A stretch of DNA of 63,237 bases from Mucidula mucida (taxonomy: Eukaryota > Basidiomycota > Agaricomycetes > Agaricales > Physalacriaceae): assembly GCA_015501055.1 (NCBI GenBank), contig JADNYV010000207.1, forward strand, positions 1 to 63,237, written 5' to 3'. Both the position numbers and the translations under genes were made by a program. Shown piece after piece: positions 10,738 through 21,143 of the stretch; within the stretch, counting starts at the first letter, position 1; each line of letters begins with the position of its first letter. The notes under the pieces were generated by a model that saw only the letters and a program-made list of their open reading frames with translations, was not told where the DNA came from and made no database searches.

Positions 10738-13185
10738 TTACGACGAAGCGCCGCCGGTTACCGACATGAAAGCGTCTCTGAACTGCTCGTCGGTCAACTC
10801 CATGATTTCCTTATAAACGTCGGAATCCATCCATGGGACGTCGGAGGACGCTCCACTTTGGGAATTATCATCCACCTTCAACTCCGTTTTCTCGCCTAAT
10901 GGCGACGCCCAAAAGTCATCATCCCCCGGCACGCTGTCTGGAGTCTCATAAGCCGTATCCTGAGTAGAGGACGGATATCCGGTGGAGTCAGGACTCGCAG
11001 TGGTTTCTGCAGGAGTATGGAACCACTTGTCGTGACTGGGTCGACTGTGCCGGAAGGATAGGAAGGAAAAGGATAGGGCAGCTCTTGCAGAGCCGTTGAC
11101 TGCCCAGCCGCTGATGCATCAGAGCTAGTCGGGAGACTAGAAGGCTCAGAGGCAAAGGAGAAGGTGGAAGACAGATATGGAGCCTGCTGAGCCCCAGCCC
11201 GTTCTTGAGGCAAGAGACGGTGGTTCTGAGCGTTTGAAGTAGGTCCAGAGGGATATCCTGAAGAGGAGCCTGGGAATAGTATGGGCTATGGTTTGACTGC
11301 CACATCGCCTGCTGAACGCCCGAGAATTGACGGTTCGAGCCTGAAGTCCCTACATAAGCGGGGTCTCCTTGAGCGCGTGATGGGTCCTCGAAAACCTGAG
11401 GAGTTTTCTGTAAAAGGTGGTAAATGATATCATCCCTTTACGGTCAAATTTGAGGTACCTTCAAGTTCAAACATCATCCTTCGGCGACAGCTTTCTTGCG
11501 TATGCAGCTGCTCGAGGAAACGATGCACTTGTTCCGGAGCAAAGACTCTCGCAGTATTACATGCGTGGAAGCGCACTTGGTTCAGAGGCACCGGCGATCC
11601 CAAGGAAATCAAGATAAGGCTCGAAATTTGGACCTTACCGTCCGTCATTGGGTGACGGGGGAGGTAGATGATGCGTTGACACGACAAGTTGACTGCCTTG
11701 TTGTAGGCCAAATCCGCTAGTTCTTCGTTGGTGTGGAGCTTCGCAGGCCATGCAACACCTTCATAGGTCTGGTCCATGATCCAGACCGCACCTCGTGAAG
11801 CAAGATCTCTGGGAGGCAAACGAGGTGCGAGCGCAATCAGCCCAGAGGGAAGGACGAACTATATGATAATCAGCGAAAGGTGAGATTAATAAATCGCGCG
11901 ACATACTTGAATTGCGGACATGTTGTACATTTGTGCGGCTTGGGGGAAAACAACGTTGGGATTGACCTAGTACGGATAAATCAATGAGATAATGTCAAGG
12001 CGTCGAGGATGATCAACTTACTTGGTTGTTGGTCGCGAGTTGAGCTGGAGGTTCGATTGACCTGGCTTTTCCTTTCCCACTGGAAAAGTTGGCGCTCGGG
12101 GCAGCAGGCGGAGGCATCAGGTCTCTGTCGCGCTGCGCATCATCAACCTGCTCATCCCGCTTCCTCTTATACAAGGTAGTCGATGACCTAGATGCTTCGA
12201 AAGCTTGATCGCCTGCTGGCTGTGTGTGACCTCTGGAAGATTGGGTCGCGCTCTGTACGATGGCGTTGCTAGCCGAGGCAGCCTGGGATTGGTCGACTGA
12301 CGCCGCCTTGAATTTCTCCTGAGTTGCAGCTGGGTCCTGTACGTCGGCTGATCCTGAGACGGGCTGGGTTACTGCAGTGGGGATTACTGTAGCTGGCGAT
12401 GGCTCGGGCAATGGAGCTTTTCGCTTCCGACCTCTCTTCGCCGGCACCTTCGCGGCCAAATCACCATTAACACCTTGGGCTGATTCCTGCTCAGCTGCCA
12501 ACGCTTTCGGCGCTGCACGACGCCCTCGTGCTGCAGGCTTCTTGGCGGCCTTCGGCGCTACGGGCTTTGTCGCTTTCGATTGGCGCCCTTTCGGTTTGGC
12601 TGGCGCGTCGGATGCCGACGATGAGGTGGCGGATACAGGGACTGATTGAGCGTGAGATGTAAAAGTAGTCGCGGTCTGATCGCGCGATTCGGGAATAGGT
12701 GATGGAGGGGTCGCGTCTAGGGGATCGGGGAGGAGATATTGTTGTCCGATTGTGTCGCGGTCCTCAGTAGTGATCTCCAGCTGCCCGTTCGTCGGTGGAT
12801 GTTGCGGAGAGGGACCATGCGCGTACGTTTGAAAGGGATTGTTATATAGCGATTGTTGGTCGTAATCGGTGCCATTGTCGGATAAAATCTGGGTAGATTG
12901 AGATTTATCGGGGCTGTACGAGGGAGGGTATTGTCGGTAGTTTGGATAGTTGAGATTGGGCGTCGCGTCGTTGGAGAACTCATCTGAGCCATAACTGTAG
13001 GACGCCTGGGACCCGCTGAACTGCCCGCCTACATTCCCAAACTTGCTTGGGACACTGGAGGAGCTATCGCTAGCGTAGGCGCGCTCCTGGGTATAATGAT
13101 TCTGTGTGTGGGCGTCGCGTCGACCATCGAAAGCGCTCGACAAGCCTGGAGGCCGCCGTGTGTCGTCTGGGAATTTAGATGGCAT
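10738..13185 (-). pseudogene. Family N copy N-B (exon 4 frameshifted)
   Basis: Exons 1-3 are open: 13185-12022, 11966-11907 and 11858-11459, with the same splice sites as N-C. Exon 4 (11407-10738) differs from N-C by four single-base deletions; the first three restore the frame and the fourth, between 11017 and 11018, destroys it before the conserved acidic end. Exon 1 is a patchwork: its first half resembles N-A (EFSNDATPNL), the middle matches N-C (VIPTAVTQPVSGSADVQD), then N-A again (SRGHTQPAGD). From exon 2 to the minisatellite it is almost identical to N-C, suggesting recent gene conversion between the arms. If the indels are consensus errors this would be an intact gene. Confidence 0.75.
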
Positions 13186-13560
13186 CGAGGACAGTGCCTT
13201 TAATGTGAAAGGAGGATATAGGATGATCAATGAAGAGAATGCAGGATGATCAATGAAGAGAATGAAGGGGTAAGAGTGAAGACAATGATGGGGGATGAAG
13301 AGACGCGCTTATTCCCACCTTTGTGTGCGATTGTTTTGACGCTACTGGTCCAACAAAGGCATGCACCTTTCTTGACCGTTTTGGGACAACTTGTAGCCCA
13401 TTGTTTGCCCACTGTTTGTTCAAGGGTTATACGTCCAGTTTTAGCAGTTCTGTGACAGCAAAACTGCGTAAAGAGTGTGGCGCAATAAATCGGTTTGGAG
13501 CAAGCGTCACACTTCAACGGGCGAACGCGTAGAAATCAGATGATGCATGGTACTCTTGAG
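13186..13560 (-). promoter_or_regulatory. Conserved upstream block of N-B
   Basis: Same block as in front of N-A and N-C: tandem GGATGATCAATGAAGAGAAT-type repeats near 13222-13266, then the conserved segment up to the CACACTCTTTACGCAGTTT element (reverse complement near 13463-13482). Probable promoter and 5' UTR. Confidence 0.5.
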
Positions 13561-13745
13561 TAGTCAGTCAGTCTTTATTTTTATTTCTTCATGGAAAAAA
13601 GTGACTTACCGCGTCTAAGCGGTCAATGCGCATTTATTCGAAGAATTCTCTTCTGCCGCAATGATCGAAGTAGACGTAGAAGCGAATTCGATTCTTGAAT
13701 ACCATTCAGTTCCATTAAGACGAAAGTAAGGAACCACTTCAGGCC

Positions 13746-14408
13746 TCAGGCTGGACCAGGAGCGATCAGCACGAAGTTCCCAACGATGGAATTTCCTAAT
13801 CCAACAGCCCCAGCGAACGCAGAGATATTGAACAAGGGCGTCGTGTCATACACGAATGTCTGCTCCTTGTATGCATCGAGTCGCTTGAAAATCAAGGGAA
13901 TATGTACCTACATACCGAAATCGTCAGATATCAACCATCCAGAAAAGGAGTGAATTTACCGGTGAGCATCCAATGCGGCTGGAGGCGTGGGCTTTTGCCA
14001 CTCAGATATAGCAGGAGTCGTCTTAACAAGAAGCTCCGCCTCGCAAGCGGGAGAGCCAGAAATGAAGTTTCCACCAAGGAAGCGTCGAACCTGAATATTT
14101 GGGTCTTGAGAGGTCGCGCGTCGGGATCGACAGGTTGCTACAACGGAAGGACCTAATGCAATCCACCCAAAAAGCGTAAACGGATCTATGGTAATGCCAA
14201 CGAATCGATGCGAGGAAGCTATTTACCAACTGCCAGGGCTATGGACGCGCCAGTTGACTGCGGAAGAACAACTTGGAGGAGTAAAGTGGGATCGAATTCT
14301 AGCGCAATGTTTGGGTATCTGAGGAAGGTATTAACAGAGATTGTTGAAATCAAAAAGACAAGCACCAACATTAACATTGTCGAACGCCTGCTGCGGTGTC
14401 TCAAGGGC
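13746..14408 (-). pseudogene. PEBP-like copy 2 (leader lost)
   Basis: The C-terminus FNISAFAGAVGLGN is followed by GNFVLIAPGPA and a stop at 13748-13746. ALEFDPTLLLQVVLPQSTGA is kept, but the signature is altered to a VDPDAR form and its frame is broken. The methionine and leader seen in copies 1 and 3 are absent; homology begins in the QQAFDN region and is joined to a GCGCGC-rich scrap at 14409. Non-functional. Confidence 0.6.
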
Positions 14409-15045
14409 GCGCGCGCCCGTTTGAAATCCAGGCGCTATTCAAAGCTCAGATTCATAATCGTATGCGTGAGGGCCATAACATCGAATGTCGGGGATGAGAA
14501 GAAACGAAAAAAAAGGGAATTATCGCTGTATCCTGGCTGTACCAATGAAAACGTTAGAATTGTGATCGCCAACCGCCGTGAAATGGTTGCTACATAGATC
14601 TCTCGCGACTATACAGATCAAATTCAGTGAACCTGTGCAACGAGTAGCAGGAAAATATCTGTGTAGAGCATCAAGCTAGTCATCTAACACCAAACGATCG
14701 TTCCAGTAATAATCAATGTCGCGACACCAACCGGAGGCGCGCTGAATCTGTTCAAGATTTATGTAGCAGTGTCGAGGCGTTCAGGTTGGCGCGCGAGACG
14801 GTTGCTGAGGGACTTTGAAGAGGCAGTATTCTTGAATGGCTACTATCCACCCGGTTTGTTGCAGGAAGACGACCGATTGGAAAGAAAGGAGGAATTGGCG
14901 GGAAAAGCTGGCAGAACATCATACATAGCGTAGTAGTTGTGTGGTTGCGGGTAAATGAACAGGGCAAAGGACCGGGGCAAGAGATGCCGCCGGTTTGTAC
15001 TTGATTGCGATATTCAAGGTGAGGACATTGACAAACAACTGCCAA
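14409..15045 (-). other. Y remnant and segment X, copy 2
   Basis: 14409-14680 is a shortened Y block (AAAGCTCAGATTCATAATCG and the GTGATCGCCAACCGCCG stretch shared with other modules). 14690-15045 is X: parts of PHTTTTLCMMF and of the C-terminal ILNRFSAPPVG-type region, with frame changes relative to copy 1. No intact reading frame. Confidence 0.35.
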
Positions 15046-15171
15046 GCATTAAGCAAGATGGATTTGCGGACACCTTACCATGATCTTGACGTCTCTCCGC
15101 ATATGTGATGCCAGCCCGAAGACAGACCTCTCCTTAAACAACCTATCTACTACTAGACTTCGGCCCAGGTC

Positions 15172-15510
15172 TTGTCTACAGCAACCGGAAAATGGCATGC
15201 CTGCACTGTCCTGAGCCGCTCCGCGTCTGCGGTTCTCCAGCATATCCAAAAGCTTTCTGGCAGCTTCACGCGACGTACACTCCTCTTCGCATTATCACCC
15301 AATGTCGCGTCCACGGATCTCTGCAATATCGTGTTTAATGTCACCGCACTGAGCAAGAACTCTGTTGGCTGCCTAGCTGCCCCAACGCACGGACCAGATC
15401 TCATTACCTGTTCATTGGCATTCTTCGATCCTATTCCATTTAGATCTACCATAGCAGGAACACCCATCCACCAAGTCGGATGTTGGCATTCGTTTAGGAA
15501 AAAAGATGAA
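15172..15510 (+). pseudogene. FIST-like fragment, copy 2 (N-terminal part only)
   Basis: The open frame from MSTATGKWHACTVLSR through TLLFALSPNVASTDL, KNSVGCLAAPTHGPDL and HSFRKKDE is the best preserved version of this N-terminus. It stops dead at 15510, where segment S (as from about 670) and the APH-like pseudogene begin in opposite orientation. It gives the correct start and first exon for the family. Confidence 0.6.
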
Positions 15511-15585
15511 GGCGCGTATACACATCTATGAGCCGAAGAGTGGGATTGGTCGGAGATTCGATCCAGACGAGTTTTGGTATTAGCC

Positions 15586-16743
15586 TCATTGCAAGTCTAC
15601 GTCTCTATTACTGAATTTCTCCCTCCGCGCCAGCTCCTCCGAAACCGACTTCAAAATCCCAGATTCAATCATCGCAAAAAAATACTCCATCTGCGCATCC
15701 TTTTGATCGCCCACAACGTGTTCCACCAGCGTATTCCAAAGAGCACTGTAGAACACGCCGCCATCAATGCACTGCTCGAAAAGGTACACGCCCTCCCACT
15801 TGAGGAGCTTTGGCGGACGATTCGGAAACCGCCTCACCTCCTCCTCCCCCACTAAACGCGTGTACACCTCCCTGTCGCGTGCTTTCTTGCGCGACTTCAC
15901 TTGCGCCTTTTCATTATCAAGATCGTCCATGGGATGGTCGACCATGAAGAACGGCGGCTGTGCGAAGGAGCTCGTGCACAGTGTCCGCGTGTCATCCCAC
16001 AGCTGATACGCGGCTCGTCAGAATCCGCATCGACGATGAAGAAGTTCTGGGAGTGAAAGATGAGCGGGAACCCGTCGACGTCTAGAGAGTCGTCGTAAAA
16101 GGAAGGAATGAGGGAGCGCATCCACCATAGTCGTAGACGGCGTTGTACCTCGCTTCCTCGAATATGGTCGCCAATCTGCGCGTGGCATGAGCAATCCAGT
16201 ACTCCGTGCCACTGCTGTACACCTTGCTTTGCTGTGGGGATGCCTTAATGACCCATTCCCCACGCGCACTGAGGGTCCCGATCTTGTCGAAACGCTGCGA
16301 GTACATCTCGACAACTATCTCGGCGACTTGACGCAGTATCACGTCACGTCGTTCGTCGGATAAGTCGTCCCAAATCTCAATAAGGGCGATCCCCTTTACC
16401 TTTGTAGTCACAATATAAGGATGCCCAGCTTCTTCGCTAGAGGCGTTGTAGCAGATGATACCAGGGAGAGGGATTGTAGTTTTCTCATCGAAGTATCGCA
16501 TCGTCGCAACACAGCGGTCTCCGGGTCTTTGACGCGGGTCAAAGGAACGCGCACAACGACGTTGGGATGCCCCTCGACACGGAGAAAATAAAAGAGATTG
16601 AAGCCACCGGATTTGGTCTCTCCGACCCAGGAGGTAGATTTCGGGTCCAAAGTCAAGGAAACGGAGCGTTGAATGGCATCCCAGTTTGTGGCTGAGAGCG
16701 TCGCAGCTTTCTCCTCCGAGCAGCAAGAGCATGTGTCGCGCAA
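15586..16743 (-). pseudogene. APH-like phosphotransferase pseudogene, copy 2
   Basis: The longest APH-like copy: one frame runs from MRYFDEKTTIPLPG through GHPYIVTT, GIALIEIWDDLSDERRD, SQRFDKIGTLS and YNAVYDYGG. The N-terminal part (SATNWDAIQRS, GGFNL, VVVRVPLTRVKD) is in another frame, with the break after KDPETAV, exactly as in copy 1. The catalytic block again reads GFPLIFHSQN with no His-x-Asp. The shared lesions show that decay preceded duplication. It sits in the centre of the palindrome and has no mirror copy. Confidence 0.6.
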
Positions 16744-17574
16744 GCAAAGCTATTAACGTGCGTTACCCGCCTTCGACTTGATCAATCATATGTGGGTACG
16801 AAGGCCGCTCCGACTACTTTTTCATTTCCTATTTTGGGCCCGTCATGGAATCATTATTATATGCTCTCTTGCATGCATGATGAGCCTATTCACATGCTTA
16901 AGCTAATCAATTTGAGCTATCCGATTGTTATACTCACATTTGAGCCGCCCTCCTTGCACGCAGGGCACGGAAAATGAAGAATTTATCGTTTCTGCAAAAA
17001 AGAAAAATCAGGACTATATGAAGGTCATTCTTTGCGTGGGAGTCGAATCCAGCTTCGTCCCGTCAATCCACCAGGTTCGAAATGACAAGCGAGCGTACTA
17101 ATAACAAAGAGACAGTGTTCATTCATTGTGAATTTCTCCAATCTAACTCTGCCGCGTTACGCAGTCGATTTTCCAATGATGTACGTTCGTCTATCCTCTG
17201 CAACCGTGATGATATCACTAGTTGAACGCCTTTTCGATGGGAACGGTTCTTGGTGCCGATAACATACAAGCGGATTAGGACGAACTAACCAACCGATATG
17301 CGTTACAGTTCATATCCCAGAAAGTGCGGCAACTTCTCGCCAGCGCAGGAGGGAACAATATCCTTCGTTGCGCGCCGCGTTAGTTTATTATCGAAATCGG
17401 CTTATTTGTCGTCGACATTAATTTCAACCTGTAGATACTGTATTCGAAGCGGCCAAATCCCTTTCGGCCATCCGCTACAGTTTCGAGGCTCTACAAATGT
17501 ATTAGCTCAACACGTCGCGGATGCCCAATGGCCACTTACTGTCTACCCTAACGCAGTCGCGTACGCTCAAAAAC
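16744..17574. other. Non-coding linker, copy 1
   Basis: No gene seen. It is related to 26967-27649 and, in part and inverted, to 40020-40520. It contains the tRNA-like sequence at 17029-17110 and a hairpin-prone GCGGCCAAATCCCTTTCGGC near 17450 that recurs in each linker. Confidence 0.5.
17029..17110 (-). other. tRNA-like (Pol III) remnant, copy 1
   Basis: Diverged copy of the element at 27197-27284: TCTTTG and CAAAGA ends can pair, and CTGGATTCGACTCCCA resembles a T arm with B box. The D arm is eroded. Not a functional tRNA. Confidence 0.25.
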
Positions 17575-18822
17575 TTAAACGCGCTACCCCTCCAGGATCT
17601 TTACAAACCGAATGATCTCCATACACAGATCCGCTGGCGGCAACAAAGCCTGAGCCCGAATCGCCCAAATAAACTGCCTTGTTTTCTTCAGACACCAGAA
17701 ACATTATGGACGACGAAGGATCCGGAATTTCATATGTACATGCGCCTTTTGTCGCGCGTAAAATTGCACTCTCGTCCCTAGGCCAGGACCATCTGCCCCA
17801 CTCAGAGAAATCGTTCCTCTAAATGGATCGCCTGCGGTTATGGTATAAACGCGTTTACCCAGCACCACGTAGAATTGTTCCTCGTCTTTGAACCAACGCG
17901 ATGTAGCGACATTCATACCCTTCTTTTCGCGCGCATCGAGGAGGAGTTGTGTGGGATTACGTCCATCGAGTGTGTTGACGAGGTTGCCTTCGCTTTGAGT
18001 GACAGTCATAGGCTCGGATAAAGCGCTAAGCCCGAGAAAATCGAGTGTGTACGTGAGTCGTGGACGATGGTTGAGTGCGAGGCCGACAGCGCCAGAGTCG
18101 TGAATGTCATTGTTACGAAACAACGTAAAAGGTCTTCCGGTAATGAATGGTGTGGATGTGGCGATTAAGCCAAGCTGTCTGGAATTAATTAGGAAGGCCA
18201 AATAGAAATCGCGTCTGCTTACTCGTGCGGCATTGGGCAACTGCGATAATGAAGTTGTCAATCCTTGTGGAGACGAATCCCCGCGTTGATGTCTGCGGGG
18301 CTGGTAAATGTCAATATCAAGAAATAGAAAACGCGTGTCCACGTACTCAACACCTTGAAGCTCGTCGGGGAGTGGGTCCGTGGACGTCCGCCTGCTCCAA
18401 AAATCTTCCCAGTCAACGTTTTCCAACGACTCGGACAGTTCATCCTTTTTCCTAAATGAATGCCAACGTCCGACTTGGGGGATGGGTGTTCCTGCTATCG
18501 TGGACCTAAATGGAATGCACGAATCCGCATCGAAGAATGCCAATGAACAAGTAATGAGATCTTGTCCGTGCGTTGGAGAGGCTAGGCAGCCAACATATTT
18601 CTTGCTCAGTGCGGTGACATTAGATACAATATTGAAGAGATCCGTGGACGCGAGATTGGGTGATAATGCGAAGAGGAGAGTGTGTCGCCTGAAGCTGCCA
18701 GAAAGCTTTTGAATATGCTGGAGGACCGCAGACGCGCAGCGGCTTAGGACAATGCAGGCGTGTATTCAAATTGGCCTAAAGCTGACGCACCTAGCATGCC
18801 ATTTTCCGGTTGCTGTAGACAT
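17575..18822 (-). pseudogene. FIST-like pseudogene, copy 3 (near full length)
   Basis: Start at the MSTATGK methionine (18822). Order kept: LLFALSPN, CSLAFFDADSCIPFRST, PLPDELQG, GLTTSLSQLPNAARV, GLIATSTPFITGRPF, DSGAVGLAL, SALSEPMTVTQSEGNLVNT, GRNPTQLLLDA, KRVYTITAGDPFRGT, and the end near PDPSS. A short deletion removes the NAVVYFTD strand (the frame reads INAG, then a shift), and frames break near the N-terminus and after VRVQFYARQ. Introns are still present, so the copy arose from genomic DNA. Confidence 0.5.
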
Positions 18823-19019
18823 GACGCGTAACGCTGGGCCAAAGTCTAGTAGTAGATAGGTTGTTTAAGGATATCGCAATCAAGTACAAACCGGCGGCAT
18901 CTCTTGCCCCGGTCCTTTTCCCTGTTCATTTACCCGCAACCACACAACTACTACGCTAGTTATGATGTTCTGCCAGCTTTTCCCGCCAATTCCTCCTTTC
19001 TTTGTTCATTCTCTAGCTG

Positions 19020-19650
19020 CGAGAGAGGTATGTAGCAACCATTTCACGGCGGTTGGCGATCACAATCCTAACGTTTTCATTGGTACAGCTAGAATACAGC
19101 GATAATTCTCTTTTTTGTTTCTTCTCATTGCCCACATTCGATTCAAACACCGGCGATTGAGGAGTTCGCCTACTGAATTCGCGTTCCACGTCGCGTCCAT
19201 TCTGCTTTAAATGGCGCGTAAAGTGCAGGCGAGAGTTCAGGACAGTTCCTTCTCTTTGGAGGATTATGTGTGTCCAATATCTCTGTCATCTGTTCTCGTG
19301 CTGACTCCTAACCATAGCATTCCCCCGACCCGCTTTACATATTTGCTAGTAAATGGTATCTCCCTCGACGCCTACGTGTCATGGCTCTCACACATACTAT
19401 TGTGAATCTGAGCTTTGAATAGCGCCTGGATTTCACACGGGCGCGCGACGCGTACGCGTCACACCTGACTTATCAGCCCGCAGACAACGCGGCGAGGAAA
19501 TCTCGCCAAGACCTTGCGCTTCTATTGCGCGTGCCGAACCGGAGGTGATTGTCCCTAGCGAACGAAACTGGCGAAGCGAATCCCTACACCGCCGTCTGAA
19601 CCGGTCAGTGAGTAGCTGCTGGAGACCGTCACGGGTTTCAAAAGACGAGT
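19020..19650 (+). other. Conserved segment Y, copy 3
   Basis: Matches 3740-4400 with small deletions: MARKVQARVQDSS followed by LEDYVCPISLSSV and VLTPNHSIPPTRF, then frame breaks. 19651-19918 carries the conserved but unassigned lead-in to PEBP. Not recognised. Confidence 0.3.
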
Positions 19651-19918
19651 GAAACAGAGGCGAAAGTAATCCAGGTATGGAGCCGTTCTACTGCTTACCC
19701 AAATGCACGTTTATCCTCCTCGTAGGGAACATACGTTGTACGATGTTGTGGTCTCGACGTGGAACTCTCATTGTACGGCTGCCATGATTGCAAAATCTAT
19801 ACTCAACGTTCTCATCGCATGGTGGTCGTTAGGCCGTGGCGCTAGATTCATCGTAAATTGTCTCAGAGCATTGTCAGCTTTTAATCCGTGTCCTCCTTGC
19901 TCTTCATTTGCCGTCAAT

Positions 19919-20618
19919 ATGCGCTCTGTCCTCGGTGTCCTCGCGTATTTTCCCCTCATCTTTATACGTGCAGCAGGCGTTCGACAATGCTAATGTTGGT
20001 GGTTGTTTTTGGGTTCGGCGGTTTCTGAGATGTCTTCCAGACTTTGCGCCAGAATGCGATCCCACTCTACTCCTCCAGGTCGTTCTTCCGCAGTCAACTG
20101 GCACGTCCATAGCCCTGGAAGTTGGTGAACAGCTTCCTCGCAAAGGTTCGTCGGCATTACCACATCTCCGTCATGTTTGAATAATTATTACAGCTACCTT
20201 GCATCCAGGCTTCTTGGGGAAATCATTAAAGGAGGTCCTTTCGTGGTAGCCACTGTCGATCCCGACGCGCCGACCTCTCAAGACCCAAATATTCTGTTTC
20301 GGCGCTTCCTTGGTGGAAACTTCATCCCGCTTGCCAGGCGGAGCTTCTTGTTAAGACTACCCCTTCTATATCTGAGTGGCAACAGCCCACGCCTCCAGCC
20401 GAATTGGATGCTCACCGGTCAATTCACTCCTTTTCTGGATGGTTGATATCTGACGGTTTTCGATATGTAGGTACATTTTCTGGATTTCCAATAGACTCGC
20501 TGCGTACAAGGGGCAGACACTCGGGAAAGTCATGACCTTGTTCAATATCTCTGCGTGCGGTGGACTAGGAAATCGAATCGCTGGGAACTTCATGATGGTC
20601 GCTCCTGACCCAGCGTGA
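19919..20618 (+). pseudogene. PEBP-like copy 3 (frame-broken)
   Basis: Leader MRSVLGVLAYFPLIF from 19919; GPFVVATVDPDAPTSQ and RRFLGGNFIPLARRS are intact near 20235-20345; the C-terminus is reduced to FNISACGGLGN followed by GNFMMVAPDPA, stop at 20616-20618. The AVG of GAVGLGN is lost. The frame breaks after the leader as in copy 1, at the same place, so that lesion is shared. Confidence 0.6.
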
Positions 20619-20779
20619 GATCATTGGACCTGAATGGTATTCAAGAATCGAATCTGCTTCTACGTCTACTTCGAATATTGCGGCAGAAGACAATTCTTCG
20701 AATAAATGCGCATTGACCGCTTGGACGCGGTAAGTCACTTGTTTCCGTGAAGAAATCAAAATGAAGACTGACTGACTGC

Positions 20780-21143
20780 TCAAGAGTACATGGATCATCT
20801 GATCTCTACGCGTTCGCCCGTTGAAGTCTGACGCTGGTTTCCAAACCGATTTATTGCGCCACACTCTTTACGCAGTTTAGCTATCACGGAACTGCTAAAA
20901 CTGGACGTAGAACTCTTGAACAAACAGCGGGCAAACAATGGGCTACAAGTTGTCCAAAAAAGGGCAAGAAAGGTGCATGCCTTTGTTGGACCAGTAGCGT
21001 CAAAACAATCGCAAACAAAGGTGGGAATAAGCGCGTCTCTTCATTGTCTTCACTCTTACTCCTTCATTCTCGTCATCGATCATCCTGCATTCTCTTCATT
21101 GATCATCCTATATCCTCCTTTCACATTAAAGACACTGTCCTCG
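20780..21143 (+). promoter_or_regulatory. Conserved upstream block of N-C
   Basis: Same element order as before N-A, with CACACTCTTTACGCAGTTTA near 20861 and two tandem ATTCTCTTCATTGATCATCC-like repeats near 21065-21112. An in-frame read-through upstream of the N start exists (an ATG at 20916) but is not conserved as protein. Confidence 0.5.

Larger units (their letters stand above)
10131..15510. repeat. Left arm of large imperfect palindrome
   Basis: In order: CoA-transferase edge, minisatellite, N-B (-), PEBP (-), X (-) and the FIST 5' part (+). The same order appears reversed and complemented in 18440-24190. The outer edges match in sequence (cctgtgaagg at 10161 against ttcacagg ending 24158, with ATCAAACACTCGGCGG beyond). 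The outer 2 kb is nearly identical; similarity falls towards the centre. Confidence 0.85.

Noticed and set aside
10320..10740. CRISPR-like regular repeat spacing
   Set aside because: Eukaryotic context, repeats and spacers are both degenerate copies of one another, no cas genes; it is a minisatellite.
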